From Plotosus lineatus (taxonomy: Eukaryota; Chordata; Actinopteri; Siluriformes; Plotosidae): DNA of 64,000 nt. Each line of letters opens with the position of its first letter. Positions within the stretch are counted from its first letter, which is position 1. The stretch is taken from positions 50,092,080 through 50,156,079 of the forward strand of contig CM045729.1 in assembly GCA_024760905.1 (NCBI GenBank), read 5' to 3'. Both the position numbers and the translations under genes were made by a program. A model generated the notes under the pieces. That model was not told where the DNA came from. It searched no databases and saw nothing but the letters and a program-made list of their open reading frames with translations. Shown one piece after another: positions 10,912-22,759 of this stretch.

Positions 10912-11197
10912 TCATGAAACACTCACGCATGCTGCTGTCTGGATGATCCTTATAACTGTGGTTTGTAAGCAAAAGAGTCTCTGTCTTTCTGTCTGTCTGT
11001 CTTTTCAAAGAATCCGTCTTTGTCAGTCGGGTTAAGAGTGTATGCAATAGAAGGGAGTAAATTAGAGCATGAAGCAGGTCTTTCACAGTGGAAATTTTGA
11101 CAGCATGATACTAAATTGCGCTGAACCACCAAAAATTACAGCAGCGTGACAAAACAGTTGTGAGTAGGAGGATGTTAGAAATCGTCACAAAACTACC

Positions 11198-11238
11198 TTC
11201 ACAAATAGTTAATATGCGAGATATTAACTATTTGTGAA
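11198..11238. repeat. Perfect 18-bp hairpin, 5-nt loop
   Basis: ATATTAACTATTTGTGAA on the right is the exact complement of 11198-11215; the loop is GCGAG. Beyond the perfect stem the pairing continues with a small bulge to about 11189 and 11251. Lies just before a SINE copy. Confidence 0.85.
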
Positions 11239-11261
11239 AGTTTGTAGTTTTTGAGAGTTGT

Positions 11262-11606
11262 TACAGTCTAGTGGTATAGAGCACTGGATTGCCGATCCAA
11301 AGGTTGGGGGTTCAAGTCCCACTTTCCACAAGGTTGTCACTGTCCCCCCAGTGCGGCTAACTGGGTTATCAAAGGCGGGCCATGTCTGTCACTGTCTGTG
11401 GTGAGAGGCATGTAAAAGAACCATTGCTGACTTTCATAAAGAGTAGCTGCAAAGTCGTCAGCGTGTTTCTGTCCCTTGCTAAAAAGGGTTGTGACAGGAA
11501 GGGCATCCGACGTAAAAAACCTCTGCCAAATCAAATGTGCGAATCAGATGATTCGCTGTGGCGACTCCCGAGTAAAAGGGAAAAAGCCGAACGGAAGACA
11601 GACAGT
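11262..11606 (+). mobile_element. SINE family A, RTE-type tail, 5' end slightly shortened
   Basis: Starts at GTCTAGTGGTATAG, missing the first dozen bases, with an intact body and the RTE-type tail ending in GGAAGACAGACAG. The B box reads GGTTCAAGTCC. Confidence 0.92.
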
Positions 11607-12001
11607 TACAGTTCAGAAAGATTGCGAAAGATGACAACACTGCATCTACAAGGTGGCTTAATACTGTAGTGATACCCTTTTTTTTTTTTTTGGGATACTG
11701 TACACTGTTTTGAGAATTGACAAGAAATTGAAATTTTTAAAACATTTTCAAAATCTTGTGGTTTGTGGCGGTCAGTGCCAATCAACAGTGTCACCATCAC
11801 AGTGTAAAGATGAGGTTACTGCAGTCCAACATGGTTTGGAACCACTCTGAACTACCATCAAAACTGACGCTGTGTGAGACCTGCTTTCTGCTCAGCTGGA
11901 TTTTTGAACCTGCACTGTACTTCTCAGCCTTAAAATATATATTATATTTGCTCTACCAAAAAGTATTGAGCACTCTCTTATGGAAGGATCTACTCAGAAA
12001 A

Positions 12002-12006
<5 letters not shown>

Positions 12007-12035
<29 letters not shown>

Positions 12036-12047
12036 AGATATATATAC

Positions 12048-12078
<31 letters not shown>

Positions 12079-12082
12079 CATA
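12007..12082. repeat. (CT)n(TA)n microsatellite
   Basis: CT tract followed by interrupted TA/CATA repeats, ending at a Tigger-like insertion. Confidence 0.95.
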
Positions 12083-12084
12083 TA

Positions 12085-12856
12085 CAGTAAAACCTCGGCT
12101 GACGAACGCTTAAGCTCACGAACTTTTCGCCTCAAGAACATTAAATTTGCGAGCATATAGTCTCTGCTGACGAACTAGTTTTCGGCGGACGAATCAAACC
12201 ACGCGGTCGAACAGCGCCACGGTGGCGGCCACGAGAAGCTGACGCACGCTCACGGCATCACAGTTCGTCACCCCCTTTCTTTGAGTGCGGAAGTGGTTTG
12301 TGTTTGATAGACATTTTGGACCATATTGAGTGTACTTTTGCTATTATGGGACCGAAAAAGACCCCACCACAGGCGGAGATCATTGAAAAACACGAACGAG
12401 GTGTGCGTTTGTGTGACTGAGCGTACTGGTACTGGGACGCTAAGTCTACCATTGCTCCCATCCTTAAGAACAAGGAAGCTATTAAGGGTGCGTGTGTGGC
12501 TAAGGGTGTTTCCAAACACTCCTTCCAAACAGTAAGTCCCTCCCTCCCTCCTCCTCCCACTCCATTCCATCAAGCCATCAACTACCATCACAAAGGTAAA
12601 TAAAACGACTTTATTATACAGTACAGTTTATTTCTTTAATTACAATACAATAGCACATTTATTATACATTAAATAAGGTACATTTTTGTGTAGTTTTAAG
12701 GCTTATTTAGTAGAAAATTATGTTTTATGGGGACCTGGGAACGGATTATTCTCATTTTAATGGTTTCTTATGGGAAATAAATGTTCGGAAGACGAACTTT
12801 TCGCCTTACACACACTTTCTGGGAACCAATTATGTTCGTGAGCTGATGTATCACTG
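12085..12856 (+). mobile_element. Tigger-like element (family i), copy 1, 772 bp
   Basis: Termini CAGTAAAACCTCGGCTGACG and, on the other strand, CAGTGATACATCAGCTCACG are flanked by TA on both sides, the pogo/Tigger target duplication. Near-identical and equal in length to 41350-42121. Contains the start of a pogo-type transposase at 12346, stopped by TGA at codon 25. Sits inside a (TA)n region. Confidence 0.93.
12346..12603 (+). pseudogene. Tigger-like transposase N-terminus with stop and micro-inversion
   Basis: Begins MGPKKTPPQAEIIEKHERGV as in Tigger/CENP-B-type transposases, but a T-to-G change gives TGA at 12418-12420 and the next 12 bases (12425-12436) are inverted relative to copy 2. 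After the stop the frame resumes with AKSTIAPILKNKEAIKGAC. The DDE core is absent from the element. Confidence 0.85.
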
Positions 12857-12871
12857 TATATATATACACAG

Positions 12872-12878
<7 letters not shown>

Positions 12879-12957
<79 letters not shown>
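12879..12957. repeat. (TA)n microsatellite
   Basis: About 40 TA units flanking the Tigger-like copy on its right. Confidence 0.96.
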
Positions 12958-12961
<4 letters not shown>

Positions 12962-13579
12962 ACTGTGCTCAAATCACAAGACTAGGTGAACAGCTTTCTT
13001 ATACTATTCCACATACTTGGGAGAACAACAGCACCCAGGGGACTTCAAGTATTTTTAGTACTTGCATTTTAATACAAATCCTTGAACTGAAAGCACTAGA
13101 CCAAGGGTGAAAATTCATGGTTTAATTTAATCCCAGTTTTCCAAGTGATTAGCCTCAGTGCTGAAATCAAAATGAAAAATGTCAAATATACATAAATGCA
13201 ATGCACACTGGGCTTGGAAATTATTTGTATTCACATTACACAAAGTCACTGTCCTTATATATTTTATAAGGTGATCATAAAATGATATTGAGGTGGCACT
13301 GAGTTTCAGGGAAGCACGGGACTGTGTGTGAGAGACAGAGATATAGAGAGATGTAGGAGGGTTTTCTCTCTGGAGAGATTAAATTCATAGTTATTGCCCT
13401 GAATTTAGAAACTTTTTATTTATTTTTCATTCTGTTTGGAATGTAATTTAAAGACCATGGAAGAACAATTGGAGTCTACAGCAAATTCCCATTACAGTTA
13501 CAAACCTAAACCATGTACAGAGCTAAAGAGCACATCAGCCAAGGGATTACAGGGATTATTCTGTCCATATTATTATCTG

Positions 13580-13581
<2 letters not shown>

Positions 13582-13639
<58 letters not shown>
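13582..13639. repeat. (CA)n microsatellite
   Basis: About 29 units. Confidence 0.97.
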
Positions 13640-13640
<1 letters not shown>

Positions 13641-13704
13641 CCCTTTCATAAAGCATAGACAATAAGAAAGACAATAATGTGTTTTATTCAAATTGCTCCT
13701 TCTG

Positions 13705-13705
<1 letters not shown>

Positions 13706-13742
<37 letters not shown>
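13706..13742. repeat. (CA)n microsatellite
   Basis: About 18 units, 66 bp from the preceding CA tract. Confidence 0.96.
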
Positions 13743-13743
<1 letters not shown>

Positions 13744-13823
13744 GTACTTCTATCTTTGTGGGGGCATTCACTGACATTATACATTCCTTAGCCTCTTCTT
13801 CTATCCTTACCCAATACATTCTG

Positions 13824-14156
13824 TTCATTTTCTGTAACTGATTAATTCTAATTAGGGTCGTAGAGAGGCTGGCGCCCATCTCAGCTGACTCCGGGCAAGG
13901 GCAGAGTACACCCTGGACAGCTCGCCAGGCCATCGCAGGGCGGAAACACGCTGACGGCTTTGCAGTTACTCTTGTCGAAAGTCAGCAATGGTTCTTTTAC
14001 ACGCCTCACAATATAGACAGTGAGAAATATGGCCGGCCTTTGATAACCCAGTTAGCTGCACTGTGACAGTGACAACCCTGTGGAGAGTGGGACTCGAACC
14101 CCCAACCTTTGGATCAGCGATATAGTGCCCTATACCACGAGGCCACCACTGCCCCT
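13824..14156 (-). mobile_element. SINE family A, L2-like tail
   Basis: Reading on the - strand: head GGGGCAGTGGTGGCC, B box GGTTCGAGTCC, family A body, then the L2-like tail (complement of GGCTGGCGCCCATCTCAGC). Confidence 0.93.
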
Positions 14157-14305
14157 TAACCAATACAACTAAATACATAATCATCTTTGCTTCAACCCCA
14201 ACCCAAAGTGAATTCTAACCTGAAGTCTTAACCCACAGTCAGAATGCCCGCACTTTCTAAAAATATTCACACTGTAAAATCCTAAAAATGTATTATAGTT
14301 CTCAG

Positions 14306-14307
<2 letters not shown>

Positions 14308-14358
<51 letters not shown>
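14308..14358. repeat. (CA)n microsatellite
   Basis: About 25 units. Confidence 0.97.
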
Positions 14359-14362
<4 letters not shown>

Positions 14363-15479
14363 GAGTCAAGATTACAATTGAGTAGTTGTTTTTCAATTTG
14401 TGTGCTACTTTGTTGCTGCTCTGGCTTGATATAATAACAGTATGCCCTTCCTATTACCAAGGTCCAGGCATACATATCTTTTTATAGATTCTAGTAAAAT
14501 CATTCTACCCATATACTAATCATGTTTACAGATTGGCATACTCACATAACCTCATATTCACTATCCCAATTAAGTCTCACTGTGGATGGGAACTGGAGCC
14601 TTCTAGCCTTCAGATTATCAAATGGACTTCTCATTTGCACATCTTCTGTTTTACTTTACTCAACATAATGCACAGTGGGCTTAAATAAAAACTTAAGTCG
14701 GAGTGATCTTCGGCAGTCTGCAGCCAGGTAGATCCACTAAACATCCAGAAGGTGCTCATTGGTTGAAAAAAAAAAAAAAAGGATAAACAAAGAGCTTAAA
14801 CCAGGGCACATTTGTAATATTAAAAAAGCCTTATTGGTAAACGCTTAGTTCATAATTGAACAAAAAAAAAAAAAAAACTAACATTGTTTGTCCTAAAATG
14901 GACCTTCTTCAGGGATAAACAGTAAATGGTACTACAGCATAATTAGCATCATGACACTCAGCTGGAAGAGGAGGAGAAGTCTGCACACATAGTAAGTTCC
15001 TAAATAAAACAATATTACTAACCATTTCGCAACCATGCTGCCCTGTTTTATATTAATCAAATTCAATTCTGTTCATTTAAGTAAAGACAATATGGTATAT
15101 GATATACCATTTCTATAGAACGATACATTACAACAAAATAAATGATGAAAAGAGGATTATTAAGTGAATAATGATTGTACATTAGATGAACATGTGACAT
15201 AATTGATTCACCATGCCCAGACTGAGAAGAAGCCAAAAAAAGAAAAAACATTGATTTTTGATAGAATTTGAAGTATTGGTGTGGTTTTTGTGATGTAAAC
15301 CTATTTTAATTTTATTTCCTTGACCACAGACTTGTACAAACTGATGTTAAAAAATCTGCTTAAAAACGAGCTCCTTAAACTGTAGGTTGGATTGACTGAG
15401 TGCCAGCAAGTCTCACGTGGTTTAATCTGAGGTCACTCGATGCTATATATAAATTATTATAGTCTGTCAACTATAATTC
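14359..15479. other. Intronic sequence without recognised features
   Basis: AT-rich sequence with two poly-A runs near 14770 and 14860. No gene or complete repeat recognised. Confidence 0.6.
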
Positions 15480-15810
15480 AGGGCAGTGGTGGTATAGGGT
15501 GCTAGATCGCTGATTCCAAGGTTGGGGGTTTGAGTCCCACTCTCCACAAGGTTGTCACTGTCCCCCCAGTGCAGCTAACTGGGTTATCAAAGGTAGGCCA
15601 TGTCTCTCACTGTCTATGGTGTGAGGTGTGTAAAAGAACCATTGTTGACTTTCGACAAGAGTAGCTGCAAAGCCGTCAACATGTTTCCACCCTGCAATGG
15701 GATGGCTTGGCGAGCTGTCCAGGGTGTACTCTGCCCTCTCCGGGAGTCAGCTGGGATGGGCACCAGCCTCCCCGCGACCCTAATTAGGATTAAGCTGTTA
15801 CAGAGAATGA
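15480..15810 (+). mobile_element. SINE family A, L2-like tail
   Basis: Head GGGCAGTGGTGGTATAGG (with a short deletion in the A box), body as in the other copies, switching after GCCGTCAACATGTTTC to the L2-like tail that ends AGGATTAAGCTGTTACAGA. Confidence 0.93.
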
Positions 15811-15984
15811 ACTTTAATTCAATTTTTTTTTTAAGTTTCATTATTAACATTATCTGTTCTTTACAAATTTCATGTCACATGACACTGCTGAATAGTAGAT
15901 AGATTACCAGCCACACTCGGATATAATCTGCAGCAATCAAGATTGAAGTGTGGTGGGTATTAAATGAACAGTTGAAAATAACTG

Positions 15985-16140
15985 TAGGCCGCACCATATG
16001 CAGTAAGACACCATGGAGTGTTTTTTCCCCTCTTCACACACATCTGATTCAGCTCATCAAGGCACAAGCAATTACTCAATAAGTTGAATCAGGTGTGGCA
16101 GAGCAGAAAAAATAGCAAGCTGTGCGAGGAGTTTAAACAT
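15985..16140. repeat. Palindromic repeat, MITE-like
   Basis: CATCTGATTCAGCT and AGTTGAATCAGGTG face each other over about 30 bp. I recall this module from fish hAT-type MITEs; no target duplication found. Confidence 0.4.
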
Positions 16141-16315
16141 CTGAAATGCATTAAATGGTTGATGTTGTTGTAGGTATATAAGTGTCTGCTAAAGCTTTAA
16201 TCTAAGATAAACGTATGCTGCTATATGTGGATAGCATCATGAGATGGTTCTATCTGCTATTTATCTTGTGTTGCCTCATTAGATCTTGTAATGATATACT
16301 CAAGCTACACTTCAG

Positions 16316-16322
16316 TCTCTCG

Positions 16323-16381
<59 letters not shown>
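16316..16381. repeat. (CT)n(CA)n microsatellite
   Basis: Compound dinucleotide tract. Confidence 0.96.
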
Positions 16382-16382
<1 letters not shown>

Positions 16383-17756
16383 GCTTTGGGGACAATACAT
16401 AGACTTACATTTATTTCTTGGTGACATACTTTAATCCTTATCATAACTAATACTTTCCAAAACATAACTTTAAAACATGATTCGACCTTAAAATGTACTT
16501 ACTGTATTTACATTTATTGACTTGCTTTTTGTCTCTATAAAGAAGACAAGTTCCCATAATTTGACTCTGTAAACAGAATATATATATATAGTGATGAATA
16601 CCTAGCCCCGCACCCATGCATATGTGCTTTAGACGCATGCGTACAAACATTCATACCCTTATATGCATATTCAAGTCATTCTTTTATCTGTCCGCTTTCG
16701 AGGAATTTCCACTGCCATACAAATCCTGTTCAATAGGTTTGAACTGAGCTCTGTCAACTCACATTACCCATCAGACCACTGTTTGACCAATTGCTTATGA
16801 CTGCTTTTGTGCAGACATGACGGGGATGCCTCTCTACCTTCTATGTTCACAGGAATTATGTGTGGAGTTGTTTATTAACATCAGCAGAATTTTAATGTGC
16901 CAGACAGCTGACTGAGCATCACATTACATTTGATGCGCTGTAGTGATATCTTTACTTGGGAAGTGTGATTTATATTAATCACATTTCACAGATCAAGTGC
17001 CAACTGCATGCTGCTATTCTGTCACGTCTGTGCAGTACAGAGCAGCCTGACTGCCTGGCAAAAATACAGCATAGTAGGATCCCATAATTATATTGCATTA
17101 TAATGCTGTAATCTTTCACGGCCCGCAGTGTGGATGTAGATAGTAAAGTGGGAGGTTACTGGCTCAGTAACTCAGTCATTTATCAGCTCTATAAGTATAA
17201 CCTCAGAGAGACTTTTGAATATGTTATTTGTCTCCCAAATATGTTTGCTTTCAAAGCATTAAAATAAAAATCTCATTGCTAATAGACATTACTGAAGTTG
17301 CAGATAAGAGTTAATGGGCCCTAAAGTTGAACTATATAAGCGCATGGTCTGAAGGGGATGGTACAAGTGAATATTTAAGGCGTGTCTAACTCAACACTTC
17401 CTCTAGTGGGGAAGGAATGGTTTGCAGCACCTTACTTGTGCTTGAAAAGAATTGTTCATTAATCATGAGTCTATTTTGGGCGTAACATGCAAAAAAGTAA
17501 CCAGAGCGTTGTCTCCCATTAGCTTTCAAATCCAGGTGTGCTTGCATTTTTGCAAACAGCTATGAAAATTGTAAATTTATACATAAAATCTATATTTAAA
17601 ATATACAAAAAGTATACAGGTCTGTTGTTAGGCTTTTACATTAAAATTATTGGCAGTAATATTTTTACCTAATGTTTGAATGTGTTACTAAGAGTAATGA
17701 TTATGAGGACATGAGGTGCTATCATGATTATCATGGTTTCTTTAGCATCAATTGAC
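16382..17756. other. Repeat-poor intronic stretch, possible conserved non-coding DNA
   Basis: Mostly complex sequence with no TE match. 16800-17330 is especially repeat-free and could be a conserved element; that is inference. Confidence 0.3.
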
Positions 17757-17958
17757 TAGAAGTTCAACATCTCCTCGATAGGACATTAGTCCATTGCAGG
17801 TTACCATCTCAACATTTTCACTGGTTCCCATTTATACTGCTGAATGGCCAGAGGCAAACTTTGTGGTGAAGACCTTGCCCAGGGGTCTTAGCATGGGTGT
17901 AAGCGGGATTAAAACCCATGATTCTCAATTATGAGCCAAACACCCTAACCACACGCCA
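17757..17958 (-). mobile_element. SINE family C, 5' portion
   Basis: On the - strand it begins GTGGCGTGTGGTTAGGGTG and contains GGGCAAGGTCTTCACCACAA and GCAGTATAAATGGGAACCAG. The same blocks are in the copy at 62228, so the two define a third tRNA-headed family. Confidence 0.75.
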
Positions 17959-17971
17959 CATATGTATACAG

Positions 17972-18598
17972 GGTGACCCAAAACGCCAACATTTCAAAGG
18001 TAAATTAAACATTCAAAATTCAACATTTCAAAGGTAAATTAAAAAAAAGATTAAAGATTAAATTATTTGCACATGTGAAACTTCATTTAATACAGTTTTT
18101 ATTCATTGTTATTTGTATACATGAAACTGCTAAAGATCTCTTGGTAGCCCAATCCCAGATTTGATGATCTCGATGCTTGGCAATGTTGAGCTGCTGGCCT
18201 GTTCCCCTGACCACGCCCATTTGTGATTTTTTTTTTTTTTTTCTACCTCAAATCAAGTGTATAACTCACTGACCATAGACTTTAGAAGCCCTCCAGGTTG
18301 CAATTCAGTTCAGAGATGGCTTCTGGGCCATTTAACATGAACCTTCAAGCCACGGTAGCCTTCAGAAATTGTCTAGAAAGTGTGTAAATACAATGACGGC
18401 CCTCACTTGGAGGATGCTGTCTTTAAACATGATGTAAAAAACTATTGAATGAAGTTCATATGTGTAAAGCTAAAGTTCGATTGGGCTTTTTATACCCGAG
18501 CCTAGTGGCACATCATATGTTTAATCATATCGTAATTTGATTATCTTTAACAATTTTTTTTTCCTTTGAAATGTAGGATGTTTTACTGAGTCACACTG
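17972..18598. mobile_element. Mariner/IS630-like relic
   Basis: Termini ACAGGGTGACCCAAAA and the complement of GAGTCACACTGTA are similar. Around 18190-18430 the + strand recalls a mariner-type transposase C-terminus (TPICDFF...YLKSSV, later GPHLEDAVF), with stops. A 23-bp tandem duplication lies at 17990-18043. Confidence 0.5.
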
Positions 18599-18624
18599 TA
18601 TGTATATATGTATTTATGCATGTA

Positions 18625-19085
18625 CAGGGATCCCTCACTTTCCGTGGTTAATGGGGACCGAGCCCCCCGCTTGACTGCCGATTTCCGCGAAGTAGGATTG
18701 ACTGACGTATACGTACATGTATATGTGTGTATAATATCAATAAATACAGATTTAATGCTATAAATGCTTAGAATAACAATTAAACATTCAAAAATAATGC
18801 ATAAGATGTAAATAAAATATAAATACACACACACATACAGACACGCGAGTGCACACACAGATGTGCGGGCACACACTCAGATGTGCACCTCACATAAAAA
18901 TGTAAGTAATTTTGCTGGGTGTGTGTGTGTGCGCGTGGGTGTGTTTTTATTGCTTGCACAGGTTTTTTTTTTGCATAATTGGCCTCGTTTTGCTGCATAT
19001 TTTTATTTTTCAATGAATATTTTTGAAAAACCCGCGATACACTGAAGCTGCGGGAACTGAAGCACGAAGTAGCGAGGGATCATTG
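18625..19085. mobile_element. Tigger-like MITE (family iii), complete copy
   Basis: Termini CAGGGATCCCTCACTTTCCG and, from the other side, CAATGATCCCTCGCTACTTC, flanked by TA on both ends. The middle carries CA and TG repeats and no transposase. Confidence 0.85.
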
Positions 19086-19125
19086 TATGTATGTATGTAT
19101 GTATGTGTGTATATGTATGTATGTG
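19086..19125. repeat. (GTAT)n repeat
   Basis: Imperfect GTAT tetranucleotide tract following the Tigger-like insertion. Confidence 0.85.
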
Positions 19126-20149
19126 CATATGTCTAACCCATCCATTTTTTTTACAATTCCAACCAATCCTGAGTACATGGCATTAGCGCTTGGACGGAAT
19201 AACAGATTTCTGTCAATTTAAAAGTTCCCTTTGCTTAATTTTGTATCACAATAATATGAAGATATGGCTGTCAGTTTCTGGATGTAAAAACAGAATGCTG
19301 TCAAAATCAAAGTACTCGTGTCAGGATAGCATGTTATCAAAATCATTACATATTTCGTCAAAATATTACTGTTGCAATTAATACTTAAACTTTCTTGCTG
19401 TCAATCAGTTTTGAGAAGCTCCAACAATTTAAGTGTGATGGTAGTAGTGGAAAACACTCTGCTTTGACATTCATGAGCATGCTAGTATTTTCTATCCTAT
19501 CGCACACAGAGCAAGCACAAGGGTTTCAGTTTGTTAATTCTTAGGCTATTAATGATTTTAAGGTCCTAAGTCGTGGTTCAGTGCTCATGTCTTGAAGGTA
19601 CATAGCACAGTTTCAGTAAAAGATTACAGGATGGTGTTATTTTATTCATTTTTTTGTCTGAACCAGGTGAAAAAAAGAAATCCATGTAATGAATGGTTTA
19701 GGAAGTTAAACAAACACGGGAAGACTGAAAAGCACCCAGGGTTTGTAGTGACCATTTTACTGAAGATTGTTTTGGGCGACTCCAGTGCCTCAATGCAAAA
19801 TGGCAATAGGTTTGACAGTGGTCATTCAACCAGCATTGCTACAGGCATCAACAGTAACACTGTGACGTATACAGGCTGTCAACAAGCTTTAACAGAGAAG
19901 AGTAAGTCATCAAATCTATTTAATTTTAAATAAAAACTTCCACAGAGATATTACAATACATGGCACTTCTTAAATAAAGTGTGCAGCTTAAAGTGTTCAA
20001 TGTGCTTCTTTGTATGTGTTTAGTGTACAAAAAAGTTTGGAGCCTCTTCTGGCCCCGGCACGCTTGTGGCCGTCTCTACTCCTTATACTGTATTTTCCCC
20101 TCAGTATTATTCCAACTTGCTAAAACCCATGACTGACATATACCATAAA
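19126..20149. other. Intronic sequence without recognised features
   Basis: A 113-codon open stretch on the + strand at 19592-19933 has no recognisable motif and no splice context; I do not call it a gene. Confidence 0.55.
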
Positions 20150-20398
20150 CAGGTTGCCAGTCTCTCAGGACTAGCAAAACATTATCAACCATATTCACCC
20201 TGATTCACATCTATGGGTAGTTTTAGAGGTGATTGACCTAATGTGCATGCCTTTAGACTGTGGGAGGAAACCGGAGTCTTCGAGAAAGCCCACGCAGGCA
20301 CAGCAAGAACATTCAAACTCTCCACAAAAAGGTCTCAGTTGCAAATTTTAAACTTGAACCTTTTTCTGTGCAGGGAAATGCTAACCACTGATCAAGCA
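20150..20398 (-). mobile_element. SINE family B, decayed
   Basis: TAGACTGTGGGAGGAAACCGGAG-type block and GCTAACCACTGAT head complement are recognisable; the rest is eroded. Confidence 0.7.
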
Positions 20399-21054
20399 TA
20401 CTTTGTTTGTCATCATTTACACAGGAATCTTCTTTAACATTGTCATCTGTATATTTTCAATATTTGTATGTGAGCTGCTGTGCATTTTTGTTTGTGTAAC
20501 AAGCAGTATATACACGTTTTGTGGACCTGCCTGTGTATGTGTGTACTGTATAACTATCTTGATAATGCATCCTTAAAATAACAGAAAAAATACTGTGCTA
20601 CTGACTTCAGACCACCTTTTCTGCCTCACAATAGTAGTGCACTAGTAGATCACACCTCATTTTAAGTCCAGCATGAACATGGGAGCTTAGGCAGAGGCAA
20701 ATTTGCTCTTTAAACAGCATGAATTTTGGATGCGAAAACGACAATTGAATCAGACTCAAACTAGCAAACGCATAAATAGTGCTGCTTTTTACCATTTCCC
20801 CAGCAGCTTGCCGAATCGAAACACAGTTGTTGTCTTGCCTAACCAACAAAATATTCACTCACAACTGGATGGATTTGGAGATCCTGTGTAAAATCCTGCG
20901 ACACACTGAGTGATTCGTTAAAATCTAAAAAGCACTTCTAGCATTAACTCTTAGGCCTGTATGATATGAGTGTGCGTCATGGACTTCTACTATACAGTAT
21001 TTCTAAATACACAGAGATATTTTGAGGAGCTTTTATTTCATTTAATTTATTATC
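20399..21054. other. Intronic sequence without recognised features
   Basis: No gene or repeat signal recognised. Confidence 0.55.
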
Positions 21055-21172
21055 TGTACCATTTTGCAGTTGAGGGTCATGGGGAAACGAGTTAATCCCA
21101 GCTGACCCTAAGCGAAAGGTGAGGATACACCCTGAACAGCTCCAGTCCATTGCAGGGTGTAACAGCCCTCGT
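21055..21172 (-). mobile_element. SINE family B tail fragment
   Basis: GAGGGTCATGGGG, ATCCCAGCTGACCCTAAGC and ACACCCTGAACAGCTCCAGT match the complemented L2-like tail. Confidence 0.65.
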
Positions 21173-21486
21173 ATTAATCATTTTATTTTGTGTAATTACA
21201 TAAAAAAAGAAAAATATTAATTAATATTTGTATTATTTACTCAGTGATATGTCTCTTTCTCAGTTCTCACCATAGTGATATCACTGTCAATAAACTGGTT
21301 ATTGATATACTTGCATTCTCCTTAGTGTAGACTAGTAAGTAAAGCGAACAACAAATGGTGGAACAGAGGTTATCTGATAGAAATGTTGGTGCTGTTGTGA
21401 GCGGTCTCAGTGGTATGATCCCCCATGTTTAAAATGGAAAAGCACAAAGTTGCAAAAGAAATAGCTAACATCAAAAATAGTAATTG

Positions 21487-21850
21487 GGTTGGACAGTGGT
21501 ATAGTGTCTCAGCAAGAAGGTCCAGGATGAAGTCCCAGGCTAAACGAGGGAATTTTTGTGTGGGGTTTGCATGTTCACCCTGTGTCTGCATGGGTTTTCT
21601 AAAGGCACTAAGGTTTCTTCCTACAGTCCAAAAACAGTCCCTGGGTGTTATCTCTGTTCTTGTGTAGGTTTTCTCCAGGTCCCACTTTCCAAAAACACAC
21701 ATTGCATGAATTGGACATCCTCAATTATCCCTAACTATGACTGTGCATGTAACTGTTTATATGTCTGTGATGGCCGTGCGATAGTTCAAGGTGTTCCCTT
21801 GCCTTCGCCTGAGGTTGGCTGAGAAGCCTCCCCACAACCCTAATAATGAA
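21487..21850 (+). mobile_element. SINE family B, diverged
   Basis: Head with CTCAGCAAGAAGGTCCAGG, central GTGTGGGGTTTGCATGTTCA and TACAGTCCAAAAACA, tail GCCTTCGCCTGAGGTTGGC. Confidence 0.75.
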
Positions 21851-21859
21851 TAAAATGGA

Positions 21860-22757
21860 AATAAAACTAATATACAGCAGTTGCTGGTTTGCTATGAATT
21901 TTTAGTAGGAATTTAATTTTTACTTTCTTGCCTGTCTCTCTTCATCAGCTGACTCCTATTTTACCCCATGACTGAGCTTACTCCAGTGTTCACTGGGCTG
22001 CTGCTGTGTTGACAGGGCACCATATGTATGTGCCAGACACAAGCAGTATGAACAGCAAATCAAACAGGCGGGAGAATATGACATAGCGAAGGATGGGAAA
22101 GATAAAGGTTCACTCTAAGTACTGGGCAGCAAGATTAAGCTTAAGCTTTATGTATTTCAGAGTTTCAGTCACATGGAGATTCAGACAAGCTCTGTGTGAA
22201 GGAGTTCAAATATTCTCTTGTATTCATATCATATTTTCAGAGAATGCTTTATCTCTTATCTAAATAAGCACTATATTAAGCATTGCCTAACTAATGAACA
22301 GTTTTCAGTGATAAAATATTTTGCGACATCAGTCTGTGCTATCATTTAGAGTAAAATAAAGAATTGTGCTGACTAATTAACTGTTATGCTCTGGAAGTGA
22401 GGTGAATGTCGCCGAGGAGCAATATGTAATTCAATAACATCCACCAAGCCTGGGGTGAATAATTCTTTTAGAATATACTAAACTGGAGCATCAGTGCAGA
22501 TATGAGCATTAAGCACTAAATATCAGCCCCGAGCTGTGTACTGGTGTTTCTTTTCTTATGAGTTTTGGTAGTAGCCAAATAGATGGAAACATAATGAAAA
22601 TATTTTCATAGTTTATATTTTCATATTTTAAAAATGATAGTGTTCGGCGGAAGTTTAGGCTGAGCACCACGGACATACTCATTCAAAGTTAGTACACATT
22701 ACACTGACAAAAACACCTACTCCATAATAGTGTTTAACACTAATTCATAATTGTATG
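21860..22757. other. Repeat-poor intronic stretch
   Basis: No repeat recognised. 22140-22560 is complex sequence that could be a conserved element. Confidence 0.3.
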
Positions 22758-22759
22758 TA

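Noticed and set aside
12720..12972. Open frames of repeated Tyr-Ile, Cys-Val or His-Thr residues (also at 80-343, 3061-3285, 44632-44865, 59544-59801)
   Set aside because: Translations of (TA)n and (CA)n microsatellites, not proteins.
19592..19933. 113-codon open frame on the + strand
   Set aside because: No motif, no splice context, no homologue recalled; consistent with chance in a long intron.
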